DNA from: Cololabis saira
Lineage: Eukaryota; Chordata; Actinopteri; Beloniformes; Belonidae
Reading direction: 5' to 3'
Assembly (NCBI RefSeq): GCF_033807715.1
Contig: NC_084600.1
Location: 46,155,824 to 46,219,823 of the forward strand
DNA: 64,000 bases
Position numbers and translations under genes: made by a program. The notes below the pieces were generated by a model that saw nothing but the letters and a program-made list of their open reading frames with translations, searched no databases and was not told the origin of the DNA. Positions 25,577-37,800 of this stretch are shown here, piece by piece; within the stretch, counting starts at the first letter, position 1, and each line of letters opens with the position of its first letter.

Positions 25577-26099
25577 CTCAGTATTTTTTTCTTTTGGAGC
25601 CATTCAATTAGTTTGAGGTGTTTGTGTTTTTTTTTTGCCTTCTGTCAGCTCACTCAACTTGTTTGCTAACTTTAACCCACGCATGCCGTGTGCTCCTAAA
25701 ATGAAACGTGCAGCTTGGTAAATGGCTATCCTGTTAAAATTACTGTCCGTCCTGCCAGAAAATTCTGCTCCTCCTTCAAGGCAGTTACACCCAGGTTACA
25801 CCGCGATAACTCCTGAGTTCTGGTGCGCGCTAATGCTGCGTTCATGACACCTCAGAACTCTGGGTTTCCCCATTGAAAACTCCCATTTCTGTCTTCAAAG
25901 CGTTCCAGACATTGACATTAGACATTGTTGTGTGATGTCAGAAAACTGATTCTCCAAGAAGACTCTGACTTTCCTGAGTAGGAGCACAATTATTAGGCCT
26001 TAGTTAAAAGCCTTAGTTCCGAATTGGCCTGAACGCCGCACGCCGCACTTTTTTCTTTGCGCGCACTGACCGCGGCCCCAGCTACAGAAGCGTCTCCAG

Positions 26100-26440
26100 A
26101 TGGATGAGCTCGGAGTCTCACCTCGCAGGACCAGGATAACCACGCACAAGAAAAAAGTGGAAAAGGGAAATTCATCTGGAAAACATGGTAAGATTAATCT
26201 AACTACGTTAAACTGTTAGCTCTTAATGTTAACTTTATGACACTTTTTTTGAAAAGTTCACAATTCGAGTTGTCATAACAAATACATCATTCTGACAAAA
26301 TGTAAACTTTTCAAAAAGATGCTGCATATTTGACTCAGTAACACTTGAAGTTTACGTCGGTAAATTTGAAAGACTGACTTCTCAGTCATGTAACTGAAAG
26401 GGTGTGTGTAGAAGCTAATACACCTCGTGAAGGCTGACAC

Positions 26441-26471
<31 letters not shown>

Positions 26472-26939
26472 TTGTCTGCACACATATTATTGATTGATAC
26501 CATGACGGTAGAAACCAAAAGTGTATATATGTGCATTATTACTATATGTAATATATACATATATATACGCACACATATGCGTACACATACATAAATATAC
26601 ACATACAAACCCAGTGTTTTTTTTTGTTTTTTTTTGGGGGGGGAGGGGGTGGGGGGGGTGGGGGGGGGTGACGACATCCACTGCCAATCCAGGAAGCAGG
26701 AACACACGGAAACACACGTCAAGCACTGGAAATCTGCAACAAAAAACCACAAACAAAGCACGAAACCGGCACGGAGCCAACCAAAACACGAACAGCAATC
26801 GACCTAAATCTTGGGATCTGATCGCAGTCTGAGCTAAGCTATCGCTACCGCTACCTAAACCCAAAAACTAGAGAGCCAGCATGCAGGTGAACAAGCCAGT
26901 GTGTATGTCTATGTGTGTGTGTGTGTATGTATATGATCA

Positions 26940-27010
<71 letters not shown>

Positions 27011-27032
27011 ATGTGACTAAATGACTATATGT

Positions 27033-27102
<70 letters not shown>

Positions 27103-30100
27103 AACCAAACAAAGCTCCACCTGAAGTGTATCTATAGTGGGGGAGGGGGGGGAGCGACCCCGCCACCCGCGAGACCAGAGGCCGACAAGGAAGAGCCCGG
27201 AACCCAGGCCACCGGCAACCCCACAGAGGGGAGAAGTAGGAGGGAGGCAACCCACCGCCTGCGAGGCCCCCCCCCCCCACCCGGCGGCGGCCGTGGGGGC
27301 CCGCGGGCGGGGCCCCCACGGCGCGGAAAGAAGCAGCCAGGGATCCCGCGGCGGCGGACCGCGACCCAGGCAATCCCCGGCCACCCGGTCCGGGCCGGAC
27401 ACGCGGCCAGGAGGCCCTCACCCTTCAGGCCAATGACCCCCACCCGGCAGGGGGCCAGCCCGCCCGGAGAGACAGAGCCGCCCCGGCCGCCGACGCGGGC
27501 AGGCGCACCCGTCCCCCACGGGACAGGCTGACACTTTTTTAAACGAAAGACCCCAACCAAACACGGAGCGGGATGGATGAGACGTCACTGAAACTTGATG
27601 TGATGAAGCTCTGCTGCCCCTGCTAGTTTTGGGGGGGTCACCAGACATAAAACCTGTTTTCTCTGTATTTTGAAGGTAGAGGCTTAGATTTATTAGGAAT
27701 TCGTCTGAAAAAAATTATAATAGGTAAGAATTACAGTACATAAAAAATATGTGGTTATAATGGGAGTCAACGGGGCAAATTTGGACATGAAAGTAAAGAG
27801 TGTAAGTTTTTTTAAATGAACAATCATTGTTCCAAAAATAATAATGCATCAAAATAAATGTTATCAATTATTGACATAGTCAATGCTGTAATATATTTCA
27901 CTTTGAACCTAATTTTTGAAAATATTGCATATTTTGTGATTTTTCTATTGAAAAAATCAGGAGTTGTAAAAATAATGTTTAAAGATTATAATTAACTTTA
28001 TATCTATGGCTAGGTCTGAAGTTGTTGAAAAGATTTTATGTGGTGAAAGTGAAAATAAATATGTATTACATTTTTATTGCACTTTTATGAGATGGTAGTC
28101 AATGAGGCAAATTTGGACTATGGGTAAAAAGTGTATATTAATTTTAAGGGATGCTCGAGGGTTAAAGAATGATGGGTGTGTACGCTGTGGGTGCGAAAGT
28201 TGTGTCATAGCTGTGTTTGTTGTTGTAGGTGTTTGTATACAATAAGCAATCAAACTGATGTAATCAACTATCAATCCTTGCATCCATAGCTTTGACATGT
28301 CTCAAGGAGGCTCAACAGTCCAGAAGAGAAGACAGTGATGATGAAGCGATGAGGGGATCTGAGATGCAGCATGACAGTGAAGACGACAGTGAGGATGACT
28401 CTGAATCCAGCTCTGAATCCAGCTCTGACAGGATAAGGAGAAAAAGGCGAAGAAAAGCAAACATCGCTCTCGCCTGCGGGGTATGTGAAACGTATTTCTT
28501 GGCTGGCTTGAGCTGTATGTGTCTGTTGTCCCTACAAGTAGATCAATCTGTCATGACAAGCTGATAGGGCTTGAAATTAACTTTTTGACTTACTAGCCAA
28601 GTGGCTAGTAGATGAAAAAAGTTATTAGCCAACCAGATTTTTTACTAGCAAAAACCAAAACGTTGCTTTACTTTTGTATTTCGACATCACTTGTATATAG
28701 CAGTCATCGTAGTACCATATTACATCAATCCTGTTTTTCTATACGCTACAATTATCATTCAGTAGTGTACTACTATACTATTGGTGGAAAATGAGATTGC
28801 ATGATGTGTTCTTGTATAATTTAATTTCAGTAGTTGCCTACTTAATTGTAAATCTAACATTTATGGAGGAATATATAGCATTACACCTTGAAAGTAACAC
28901 TTTGATCCTGTCCTGTCTGTATATTCTATAATGCAGCAGGTGTATTGTATAAATAATGTGTTTATTCTGGGCTGGATAAAAATGTCCAAATGAGAACGAA
29001 CAAGTGAATTTAAAAACAAGCAGCCTTTTTATTATTAGCTCGAAAGTGTCTTATAAAGACTACAACAACCAACCTAGCCTGTCTTAAGACAACCACAAGA
29101 CACCAGCTAAACCATTTAAGGAACTATACAGTGTGTCCCCTGCTGGTCAAACTGAGACATTGCATTGGTCCATTTTCTCCAGTTGTTCTTCAGAGTGTTT
29201 ACTATTCATTCTTCAGAGTCAGACTCGGACGGTTCACCCGGAGTTGACATCAAGAATAAAAAATAAAAAGGTGCAATGGTGCGCACAGTATTGGGAATCT
29301 CAATTTGATTTATAAATGGCACAAAAGTTGGGAATCTCGATTTTTCTAACTAGCCAAGTGGCAAGAAAATCTGTCTCGCCACTTGAGGAATTTGGGTCGC
29401 AAATGGCAAGTGGCGAGTGCTAAATTCAAGCCCTGCACGCTGATAGAGGGATGTACCAGAAGGACCAGTACGGTCCAAATGAATGTTCATTTCCAAAAAT
29501 GATTCACCCCAAATGTGTCCATTTTTATTTAGCATTTTCCCCTCTTTTTCTGCCAATTTAGCCTTGATAATTCCCTGTGTGTGTCATGGTGTTTCCATGT
29601 ACCTTGGTGAAGTTGTGCCAGAAAATCCTTCTACACTGTGTTGAGGTGTCACATATGGGATTAGTGTGTCTCGCGGCACATTGAACATTAACAGTAAAAT
29701 ACAATGATTTGTTTTTTTCTTCTCATCAATCTCATGATTCAAATGATACATTCCTTCTTGTTCTTGTGTGTTTATATTAGTTGGAGGACCAGGTGATGTG
29801 GTGAAGCGGTACAAGGAAGTCCTTGCCATTTTCCAGACGGGGAAGAATATGGCCAAATCCTTCGAGAAGTATGGAGTAGACAGACTTACTATTGTGAGGA
29901 CTGCAGCAATTGCCGAGCTCGAAATAGCTGCTCCAGAAGAATATGATCAGGTGGAGAAGGGGGAGACGGTGGCAGACTTTGCTAAAAGATGCAACGAGGT
30001 TATAAAGGCCACTAAAGTCATTTCTGCTACAATACATAAAATGAAGGATGATAAAAATATGCCAGCCTATCATACTGTGTTATTGTATTATGTTACTAAA

Positions 30101-30103
30101 TAA
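26100..30103 (+). CDS. CCDC106-like protein gene inside the element
   Basis: Exon 1 26100-26187 (MDELGVSPRRTRITTHKKK..., donor GTAAGA); exon 2 28290-28480 or 28484 (acidic Asp/Ser/Glu run, then DRIRRKRRRKANIALACG); exon 3 29781-30103 (GGPGDVVKRYKEVLAIFQTG, then KYGVDRLTIVRTAAIAELEI, ending AYHTVLLYYVTK). Exons 1-2 join in phase. For exons 2-3 the strong donor GTATGT at 28481 gives a stop; a weaker GTGAAA at 28485 keeps the frame, so a missing exon or a frameshift is possible. The exon-3 block resembles multi-copy fish proteins named CCDC106-like; their function is unknown. The stop codon lies inside the right inverted repeat. Confidence 0.55.
26431..27535 (-). mobile_element. ~1.1-kb poly(A) retroposon with a GC-rich 5' region
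   Basis: AGGCTGACAC occurs at both ends (26431-26440 and 27526-27535) as a target-site duplication. Directly inside the left copy is about 28 T's, a minus-strand poly(A) tail; the other end is a ~400-bp GC-rich block (27130-27525). The middle holds two TG/GT tracts (26914-27007 and 27031-27098). No RT is present, so it is a short or internally deleted, probably L1-like, passenger. Confidence 0.65.
27536..28289. other. AT-rich intron, no feature seen
   Basis: Intron 1 of the CCDC106-like gene to the right of the retroposon. No repeat or ORF recognised. Confidence 0.4.
28567..29435. mobile_element. hAT-type MITE
   Basis: Ends GGGCTTGAAATTAACTTTTT and (inverted) CAGGGCTTGAATTTAGC form inverted repeats; subterminal TAGCCAAGTGGC is also inverted. 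Flanked by CAAGCTGATA / CACGCTGATA (28557-28566 and 29436-29445), a target duplication with one mismatch. It lies in the intron of the CCDC106-like gene. Confidence 0.7.
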
Positions 30104-30158
30104 TGTTTGTTCAAAGCTCTCCTCTGTGTGAATTGTTGTTACGTATCTGTTATCACAG

Positions 30159-30248
<90 letters not shown>

Positions 30249-31576
30249 GTATAAGATGTATACATATAACAAATGTTATCTGTTATTTGTTATCTGTTTT
30301 ATTTTGTTTTAAATAAAAAGTGTAAACTTCTTTATATGTGATTGCTTAATTTACTAATGGTTAACTATGGTCAAGTAATGCTTATGAGGCAGTTAAGCAT
30401 TAATAATGTGTTACCTAAGGGATACATGTGTTACACTTTACAATAAGGGTCCAGAAAAGTATTTACTAATGGTTAATTATGGTTAAGTAATGCTTATGAG
30501 GCAGTTAAGCATTAATAATGTGTTACATAAGGGATAAATGTGTTACACTTTACAATAAGGGTCCAGAAAAGTATTTACTAATGGTTAATTATGGTTAAGT
30601 AATGCTTATGAGGCAGTTAAGCATTAATAATGTGTTACATAAGGGATACATGTGTTACACTTTACAATAAGGGTCCAGAATAGTATTTACTAATGGTTAA
30701 TTATGGTTAAGTAATGCTTATGAGGCAGTTAAGCATTAATAATGTGTTACCTAAGGGATAAATGTGTTACACTTTACAATAAGGGTCCAGCAAGCCTTTA
30801 CTAATGGTTAATTATGGTTAAGTAATGCTTATGAGGCAGTTAAGCATTAATAATGTGTTACCTAAGGGATAAATGTGTTACACTTTACAATGAGGGTCCA
30901 GCAAGCCTTTACTAATGGTTAAGTAATGGTTATGAGCCACTCCTATACATTTATTAAGGTTTATGTCAGGTTACCGTTCATAAGGTCAGGTAAGCTACCT
31001 GATAACATACACAGCACCATTAGGAAATGATTACTTAAGACTCTAAATAGTTGTTTAATAATGCCCATCCAGTAAACATGCACACCATTAGCGAATGATT
31101 AGTAGATGTATTAGGTAGCTGTTACTTAATGTATATTCACTCCAAATAAACACCATTAGTAAATGATTACTAGGGACATTATTAACGTTTTACTTATGTA
31201 TTAATTAATGTTTTACTTAATACTAAGTAATGCATACATAAGGATAAATAATTACATCATGTAACGTTTATTAATGCTTACTAATGTATTAATTAACTCT
31301 GAGCAGTAGGCATTAATTAACTGTTTATTAATGCATTAACTAATATGCTAATTAATGTTAAGTAATACATAATAATGGTTATTTAACTATTATTACACTG
31401 ATAATTAATGCTTAATAATGCATTAACTAACTGTTTATTAATGCATTAACTAATATGCTAATTAATGTTAAGTAATACATACTAATGGTTATTTAACTAT
31501 TATTAAACTGTTAATTAATGCTTAATAATGCATTAACTAACGTTAATTAAGGGACCCTTATTGTAAAGTGTTACCA
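30063..31576 (-). repeat. right terminal inverted repeat
   Basis: Inverse of the left arm with the same blocks, but five ~113-bp tip-bearing subrepeats instead of three and a longer (TA)n tract (30164-30248). Confidence 0.85.
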
Positions 31577-31624
31577 AAATGCTGATGCTTTTAAACAAAT
31601 GAAGTTCTTAACGGATAAAGTTAT

Positions 31625-31690
31625 TAATTATTATGATTATGATTATGATTATGATTATGATTATTATTATTATTATTATTATTATTATAA
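31625..31690. repeat. GATTAT / TTA microsatellite
   Basis: Short ATTATG and TTA runs just outside the element. Confidence 0.85.
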
Positions 31691-31876
31691 GAAAGGAGGC
31701 ACGCAAAGACAAGGCAACAAACCAACACTGATTCCTTCTGAACTTATCTGTCCATAATAAAAGACAAACAACACCATGACCTCACAAACCCATTCATATT
31801 CACCTTCTTTCAAATAAAGGATTAACTAAATAAAGTACTGTATAATTAGACTAATCAAGATTAATTTTGTCCTCAA

Positions 31877-31878
<2 letters not shown>

Positions 31879-31957
<79 letters not shown>
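31879..31957. repeat. (CT)n microsatellite
   Basis: About 39 CT units. Confidence 0.97.
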
Positions 31958-31959
<2 letters not shown>

Positions 31960-31964
31960 CTCTG

Positions 31965-32075
31965 GTAAACAGAGAGTAGACTTTAAAGTACTTCTTCTTG
32001 TCTTTAAATATATGAATGGCTTAGCTCCCTCCTACATGGTTGTCATGCTGAATACACACCGGACAGATCCCTGGA
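31965..32075 (+). mobile_element. LINE reverse-transcriptase C-terminal fragment
   Basis: Reads RVDFKVLLLVFKYMNGLAPS followed by YMVVMLNTHR, the L2-type thumb region. No other parts. Confidence 0.55.
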
Positions 32076-32127
32076 CCTGGACCAGGATCTGGACATGGAC
32101 CTGGACCTGGACCAGGACATGGGGGTG

Positions 32128-32678
32128 GGTGGCAGGGTGGAGGAGCAGCCACTCAGTTGATTGGGCACAGGTGTGCCCAATCCACCTCTCCACCCTGCCT
32201 GGCTACATAAGAAGTGGCTGCACAGCAGCAAGAGGGCTCTGCTGGGAGAAGGTTCTGCTGGGAGATGGTTCTGCTGTGAGATGGTTCTGCTGGGAGAAAG
32301 TTCTGCTGGGAGAAGGTTCTGCTGGGAGAAAGTTCTGCTGGGAGAAGGTTCTGCTGGGAGAAGGTTCTGCTGGGAGAAGGTTCTGCTGGGAGAAGGTTCT
32401 GCTGGGAGATGGTTCTGCTGTGAGATGGTTCTGCTGTGAGATGGTTCTGCTGGGAGAAGGTTCTGCTGGGAGATGGTTCTGCTGTGAGATGGTTCTGCTG
32501 GGAGAAAGTTCTGCTGGGAGATGGTTCTGCTGGGAGAAGGTTCTGCTGGGAGATGGTTCTGCTGGGAGAAGGTTCTGCTGGTGCACGTGTGGCAGTGTGA
32601 TTGAATAAAGGAGTTCCTGCTCTAAACCTTGTGTCCTCTGTCCTGCCGGTCGGCCCCAGTAGCGACAAGGTTGCTACA
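32128..32678 (+). mobile_element. LTR with internal minisatellite expansion
   Basis: Starts GTGGCAGGGTGGAGGAGCAG and ends GGTTGCTACA, as in the minus-strand solo LTR at 12265-12519. An AATAAAGGAGTT signal lies at about 32605. About 345 bp of extra length is the minisatellite at 32236. No internal coding region. Confidence 0.65.
32236..32582. repeat. 17-bp minisatellite inside the LTR
   Basis: About 20 units of TTCTGCTGGGAGAAGG / TTCTGCTGTGAGATGG. The related LTR at 12 kb has only a single GGACTGGGAGAAGCTGC here. Confidence 0.95.
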
Positions 32679-33240
32679 GTGATGACTTGTGTGTGTTGCA
32701 TTGCGAGGAATGGTTTTTACAATCTTTGCTAACTCTGCATCTTTCCTTAATGAAAAATCAAATAGAGACAGAAATCGCCCACATCCATCTTCATTAATTC
32801 CACTGAATGCATCCTGGTCACCTCTAAAGGGCAGTTGGTTCACAGCAAGGAACTCCACAACATCAATAATTGCAGACACATAATATCTGTTGCTGTAGTT
32901 GGTCAGTGTTAAATAATGTTGAGATTTCCTTACTTGTGTGAATCCGTCTTCCCTTGTCCCTCCACACGGCCTCACAAGTCAAGCTCTTTGGAGGCAGCGT
33001 GTTTGTTCAGTCCCTTTCCACTTTCCGCTGCATGCTTCCAGTCATGGAAACCAGTTACACTGAAAGTTGCATCAGTGTGTCCCTGAAACTTTCTGCATGG
33101 GTAGCAGATGCAGCATCTGCTTGAACGGACACTCCGGCCAGGGAAAGCTTCCATACCAGGAACTGCAGAATAACGCGGAGGAAAGCTCTGCATGAGTGGT
33201 CGTTGGGGCTTTTCTGTGCCAAGGTCACTAGGTTGCAATG
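32679..33240 (-). pseudogene. hAT-family (TTF finger / DUF4371) transposase fragment
   Basis: The minus frame reads CYPCRKFQGHTDATFSVTGF, then DWKHAAESGKGLNKHAASKE (TTF-type zinc finger), then after one-base frameshifts near 32970 and 32890 VSAIIDVVEFLAVNQLPFRG and a DUF4371-like stretch to TIPRNATHTSHH. It is cut at the 3' side by the LTR at 32678. Clearly dead. Confidence 0.65.
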
Positions 33241-33304
33241 GCCTGTTGCTGTTCCTCCCAGCTGTAATTTTACCGTCAACCTCGGTGGTGTCACAGTGTG
33301 TGTA

Positions 33305-33614
33305 TGTTGAGGACCCAAAAGCAGGAGAGCGGGAGGCCGGAGTTCACCAAAACAGGATTTATTTGAGCAAAAAAACAAAACCAAACCAAAAACGCTGCTG
33401 AGCAGGATCAAAAACTTGGACCAGGAACACGGACAAGAAAACTGATGACGAAAACATGAAGGGAGCAAACAGTATGGACCGACAGGGAGCAGGAAAAGAC
33501 AAGACCAGATATACACAGGGGGTAACGAGACACAGGTGCGAACAATCAGGGCAGATGGAAAACAGGCGGGGCAGAACAGAAAACACAAACTGGGGGAAAT
33601 TTCAAATCCTGACA
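33305..33614 (-). mobile_element. solo LTR, gypsy-like
   Basis: On the minus strand TGTCAGGATTTGAAATTT ... GGTCCTCAACA, with CCATCTGCCCTGATTGT and CACCTGTGTCTCGTTA shared with the LTRs at 44427 and 45465. No internal region and no clear target duplication. Confidence 0.7.
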
Positions 33615-34289
33615 GGTGCTTGCGTTGTTGAGTTTTTTCCATGAGTCACGCTGCTTTGTTCTGCCCCTCGTGCTCCCTAGCTGCTATAGCTAACCCTCCT
33701 AGCATGACTGTTTACTCCAGTGTGAGTTTTGACTTCGGTGCTTATGTTTCTAGTAGATGTGGAGCTTCCTGCTCGCTCCCGTCCGCACCGTCACTTGTAC
33801 TTTTATGTGTCTTAAAAAATGTTGGGATATCCATTTTTACTGGCGACTGCTGATGTCCATGACCGTTTACTCTGGTCTCAGTTTCATAACGCAGTGACCC
33901 GCCCCCTCTATCAGTAATTGGCTTACACGTTGCCTTTGTTCGTTGGTTGCATTGGTTGGATTGTATGATTGAGACATTGAGATAGATAGGATTAAGAAAA
34001 GATGCTACTCCGACAAAAAAAAACAAAACCTAAATAAAATAAACAGAGAACCTCTAGTGGACATATAAATTACTGCATTTAAATGCATTTATTTGCCCTC
34101 TAGTGGACACATAAATTACTGCATTAAAATAACGTATTTGCCCTCTAGTGGACATATAAATTAGTATCCCTCAGCCGGCCCCTCGTATCCTTAGTCCCCT
34201 GAAGCCGGCCCGTCAGATTCTTAGTCCTACCGGTACCGTTATCTCTCATCTCCGGTACAGTTGTACAGTTGTTTCTGCCAATTACAGCG
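33615..34289. other. no gene; short tandem repeat
   Basis: 34045-34165 has three ~52-bp units with CCTCTAGTGGACATATAAAT. The rest is unrecognised. Confidence 0.5.
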
Positions 34290-34436
34290 ATCCATTTGTC
34301 TCTCTTAAGCTAATTTTTCAGCAATCTGTAAAACGATAACTCCGATTTCTTGCTAAATCTATGAGTACAGTCGATCGCACAACAGCTCTTTCCCATTTTA
34401 GATGTTTTACTGTTGCTCAAACTGAAAGTTTACGCT
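34290..34436 (-). pseudogene. THAP zinc-finger fragment, right copy
   Basis: Inverse of 19771-19930. It keeps the ATG (MGKSCCAIDCTHRFSKKSEL) but a TAG interrupts the frame after FYRLLKN. The minisatellite follows immediately upstream on the minus strand, as in the left copy. Confidence 0.7.
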
Positions 34437-34570
34437 GACACTCAGTCTTTATTCACTCAGTCTTTCTGCCATTCAGTCTTTCTGTCACTCAGTCTTTCTG
34501 AGACTCAGTCTTTCTGACACTCAATCTTTCTGCCATTCAGTCTTTATTCACTCAGTCTTTCTGACACTCA
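34437..34570. repeat. CACTCAGTCTTTCTGA minisatellite, inner part
   Basis: 15-16 bp units, inverse of those at 19553-19765. Interrupted at 34571 by the Harbinger element and resumed at 38338. Confidence 0.9.
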
Positions 34571-34746
34571 GGGCCTGATTTACTAAGATCTTAAATAAAG
34601 AGTACTAAATTGCGTGTGCACTGAAAAAGTTTGCACGTGCTGTTGTTGTGTGTTTTGCGGGTGATCAACTAAGATTGCGTGCGCAATTGATAACTGGTGC
34701 AAACCTCAGTATTTAAATGAGGTGTTGCGTCTTACGGTTTGCGCCA

Positions 34747-34880
34747 TGGAGAGTCTGGATGGAAAGCAGGATAGTCGCAAGCGCAAAATAAAATTTGACG
34801 AGTTGGAGTTAGAGATATTAGTGGAAGAGGCAAATTGTTGTGCCGTATTCAGCACCCCTGCCGTGAAAAGCACCCCCTCG
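34747..34880 (+). pseudogene. Harbinger Myb/SANT-like protein, N-terminal fragment
   Basis: MESLDGKQDSRKRKIKFDEL followed by ELEILVEEAN is the start of the Myb-like second protein of Harbinger transposons (typical RKRKxxFxExELExLVxEV). It breaks off after about 34 codons. The same fragment, inverted, is in copy 2 near 45830-45890. Confidence 0.6.
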
Positions 34881-34884
34881 TCGA

Positions 34885-35490
34885 CATATAAGTATTTGGG
34901 AATTATCATTGACGAGAACTTGTCTTTTAAACCACACATAGAAAAGCTGGTCTGTAAGCTTAAGATGAAATTGGGTTTCTTCTTTAGAAACAATTCTTGT
35001 TTTTCCCTAAACGTTAGGAAATATTTAATTTCAACCACGTTTGTGCCTTTACTGGATTATGCAGACTTGCTGTTTATGAACGCACCTGTCACTTATTTGA
35101 GAAAGCTGGACACTGTATATCACTGTGCCTTACGTTTTATTACAGGATGTGGAAATCTTGTCCACCACTGCACTTTGTATGCAACTGCAAATTGTCCATC
35201 TCTATCTGCCCGCAGACTTTCTCGATGGTTAGCGTTCATTTATAAATCTCTTCTTGGGCTGGTTCCCTCTTATTTATGTTCTTACATGTGTAGAGTCTCT
35301 AATCCTTACAGCGTACGCTCACAGGACGTTCTGCGCATGTTCGTTCCTAGAGCCAACACTGAACTTGGAAAAAAGCCTTCAGTTACGCTGCTCCCCGGTC
35401 ATGGAATGACATACAGAACGATCTGAGATACAGGTCGCTCTTGGAAAAGAGATTTTTAATCTCAATGAGTCTTACCTGGTTAAATAAAGG

Positions 35491-35574
<84 letters not shown>

Positions 35575-35575
35575 T
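34885..35575 (+). mobile_element. I/Nimb-like LINE 3' fragment
   Basis: Starts YKYLGIIIDENLSFKPHIEK, then LGFFFRNNSCFS, VPLLDYADLLFM, LDTVYHCALRFITG and SVRSQDVLRMFVPRANTELG: the end of a LINE RT. A frameshift precedes the last residues. It ends in a (TAA)n tail (35496-35574), typical of I-clade LINEs. Confidence 0.65.
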
Positions 35576-35803
35576 ACCCACAGATCTCTTATTCACAAGT
35601 AAATGTCAAAAAGGACTAAATGCTCATGTTTAATTTACTACAAATGACAACGTACACACAATGACAAAAATATATTATATTCTCATTCCGTGTCACGTTC
35701 TGTTTAGCGTCCAGTTTTGTGTTAATGATTCATGTTTAAATGCGCTCATGGATTCCACAATAGTCATACTTTCCCACAATCACAGTCACAGATAACACAA
35801 ATC

Positions 35804-37800
35804 TGGAATTAGACAAGGCTGTCCTATTTCGCCCAAATTATTTATTTTATGTACACAAATGCTAGCATATCTAATTGTAAATCACCCTCAAATTAAAGGA
35901 ATTACCATTTTTGATTTTGAATATAGAATAAGTCAATTTGCAGACAACACAGTAATCTTTCTAAAGGATAAATCTATAATTGAAAAAGCCCTAAATATAA
36001 TATCAATCTTTTCTAAAGCTTCAGGTCTGTGCTTAAACGTGAAAAAATGTGAAATACTACCTCTTCATCCTTGTGCTGAGATAAATATAAGCTCCATCCC
36101 TGTTAAAACGGAATTAAAATACCTGGGTTTAACAATGTCTAAAGACAGAAACAAGAGAGAAAAACAAAACATAGAAGAGAAAATAGATGGTATGAAAAAA
36201 TCTCTCAACCACTGGTTTATGAGAGATCTCTCTTTTCTCAGAAGAATCCTACTGACAAAAGCAGAAGGCAAATCAAAACTAGTATATCCTTGTCAATCTC
36301 TTTATGTTCCTCCTCACATGATTAAAAAGGTAAATTCTGTCATTTTTAATTTAATCTGGAAAAATAAGACCCACTACCTTAAGAAATCTGTGATGGTTAA
36401 AGAATATAATATATAAAAATGGTGGATTGAAAGCTGCTGATTTTGAATCCATGATTGGTGTATTTATTTATTTAAAGTGAATTGGATAAAAGCTTTTAAC
36501 CTGAGTCCATATGGTTCCACATACCAAATAATATTTTCCAAAATGTTGGAGGATTAGAGTTTTTGTTGAGATGTGACTTTGAAATAACTAAACTGCCAAT
36601 CAAATTGTCTAATTTCCACAAACAAATACTGCTCTAGCGCACAGCTCCCCCTAGTGGAATAACAGAAACATCACTATTAACAGACCTGATTTAAACCAGA
36701 ATGGTATGATAAGAAAGTCCTATATGTTACTGACTTGTTGGATGTAAATGGCAATTTATTGCAATTTGATACATTTGTAGAAAAGTTTAGTTTAAATTGC
36801 TCTTATAGAGAATGTAATCAAATCTGTAGAGCTATTATATTATTATTTATATTATATTATATTCCACTTCCCTTGAATTACATGATAAAAAATATTCTTA
36901 CATACTCAAGTGTTATTGTCAAACTGCCTGATTTAAAAGTCGGTGAATTGAAAGAAAATGTAATAAAGTACTTGTAAATGTGTTTAAAGAAAAGCTATTC
37001 AATGATATCAAAAAATCAACAAAAATAAAGATAACAGAAATTGAAGTAACGTTAACAAAGACAAACAGCAGTTTCTTAAATGGCCAATTTCACCCAAAGC
37101 AAAATAAATTCAGTTTAAAATAATAAACAATATTTATCCTGCTGCTGAAACCTTAAGGAGAAGGTTCAATTTTGATGTAGATCCTTGTGTTTTTTGTAAA
37201 ACAGAACACGAAACAATTGAACACTTATTCTTTTCTTGTTCGATCACAAAGCTTTTTTGGTATGATGTTTATCGCTGGTTAAAGATTGGGATCAACAACT
37301 GTATGTTCAGTTTCAGGTCATAATTTATATGATGGTCTGTCAAAGAAGGTTTCAGGATGGTGAACATAATTCTCATTTTGGGTAAATATCATATACATAA
37401 AAATAAATGGAAAAACAGCAAACCCTTCATAGTCTGTTTTAAAAACGAAATAAAAAGTTATATAACATCTATTAAGGTACTATCAAAAGAAAATCAGTCT
37501 ATAAAGGATTTATGTGAAACCATGTTAGAGTCTCTTGCTCTTTAAGTTACAATCTTGCTACGCTTATACATTTTTGTTGAAATGTCAACCCCTGTGATTA
37601 TTATATTTTGTGATTATTTAAATTTATTTTATTTATTTTCTTTTTATTTAAATTTAGAAGTTTATCTTGGAAAAAATGTATAGTTACATATTCGCTTGTG
37701 TGTTGTGAACTTTTGTTTCAGTTGCAAACTAATGTTTCCTCAAAGGAACTTTGTGATTTTGAATTGTTGAATAAAGTTTGTTAAAAAAAAAAAAAAAAAA
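35804..37800 (+). mobile_element. L1/Tx1-like LINE, 5' truncated, with poly(A)
   Basis: GATAACACAAATC (35791-35803) and GATAACAAAAATC (37801-37813) are the target duplication; poly(A) at 37783-37800. The frame from about 35808 reads the RT second half: FEYRISQFADNTVIFLKD (FADN where FADD is expected), ELKYLGLTMSKDRNKR, FLRRILLTKAEGKSKLVYPC. Farther on, DPCVFCKTEHETIEHLFFSC is the C-terminal zinc knuckle. Stops and frameshifts between 36415 and 37360 show it is dead. Confidence 0.85.

Noticed and set aside
27130..27530. GC-rich block as a CpG-island promoter of a host gene
   Set aside because: It lies inside a retroposon bounded by a 10-bp target duplication; no host exon follows.
32012..32608. 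Trp-rich and Gly/Ser-rich ORFs of up to 198 codons
   Set aside because: They translate a minisatellite inside an LTR plus a LINE fragment.
34722..35426. A single 234-codon gene
   Set aside because: It is a fusion by read-through: a Harbinger Myb-like start runs into a LINE RT end; no such protein family is known to me.
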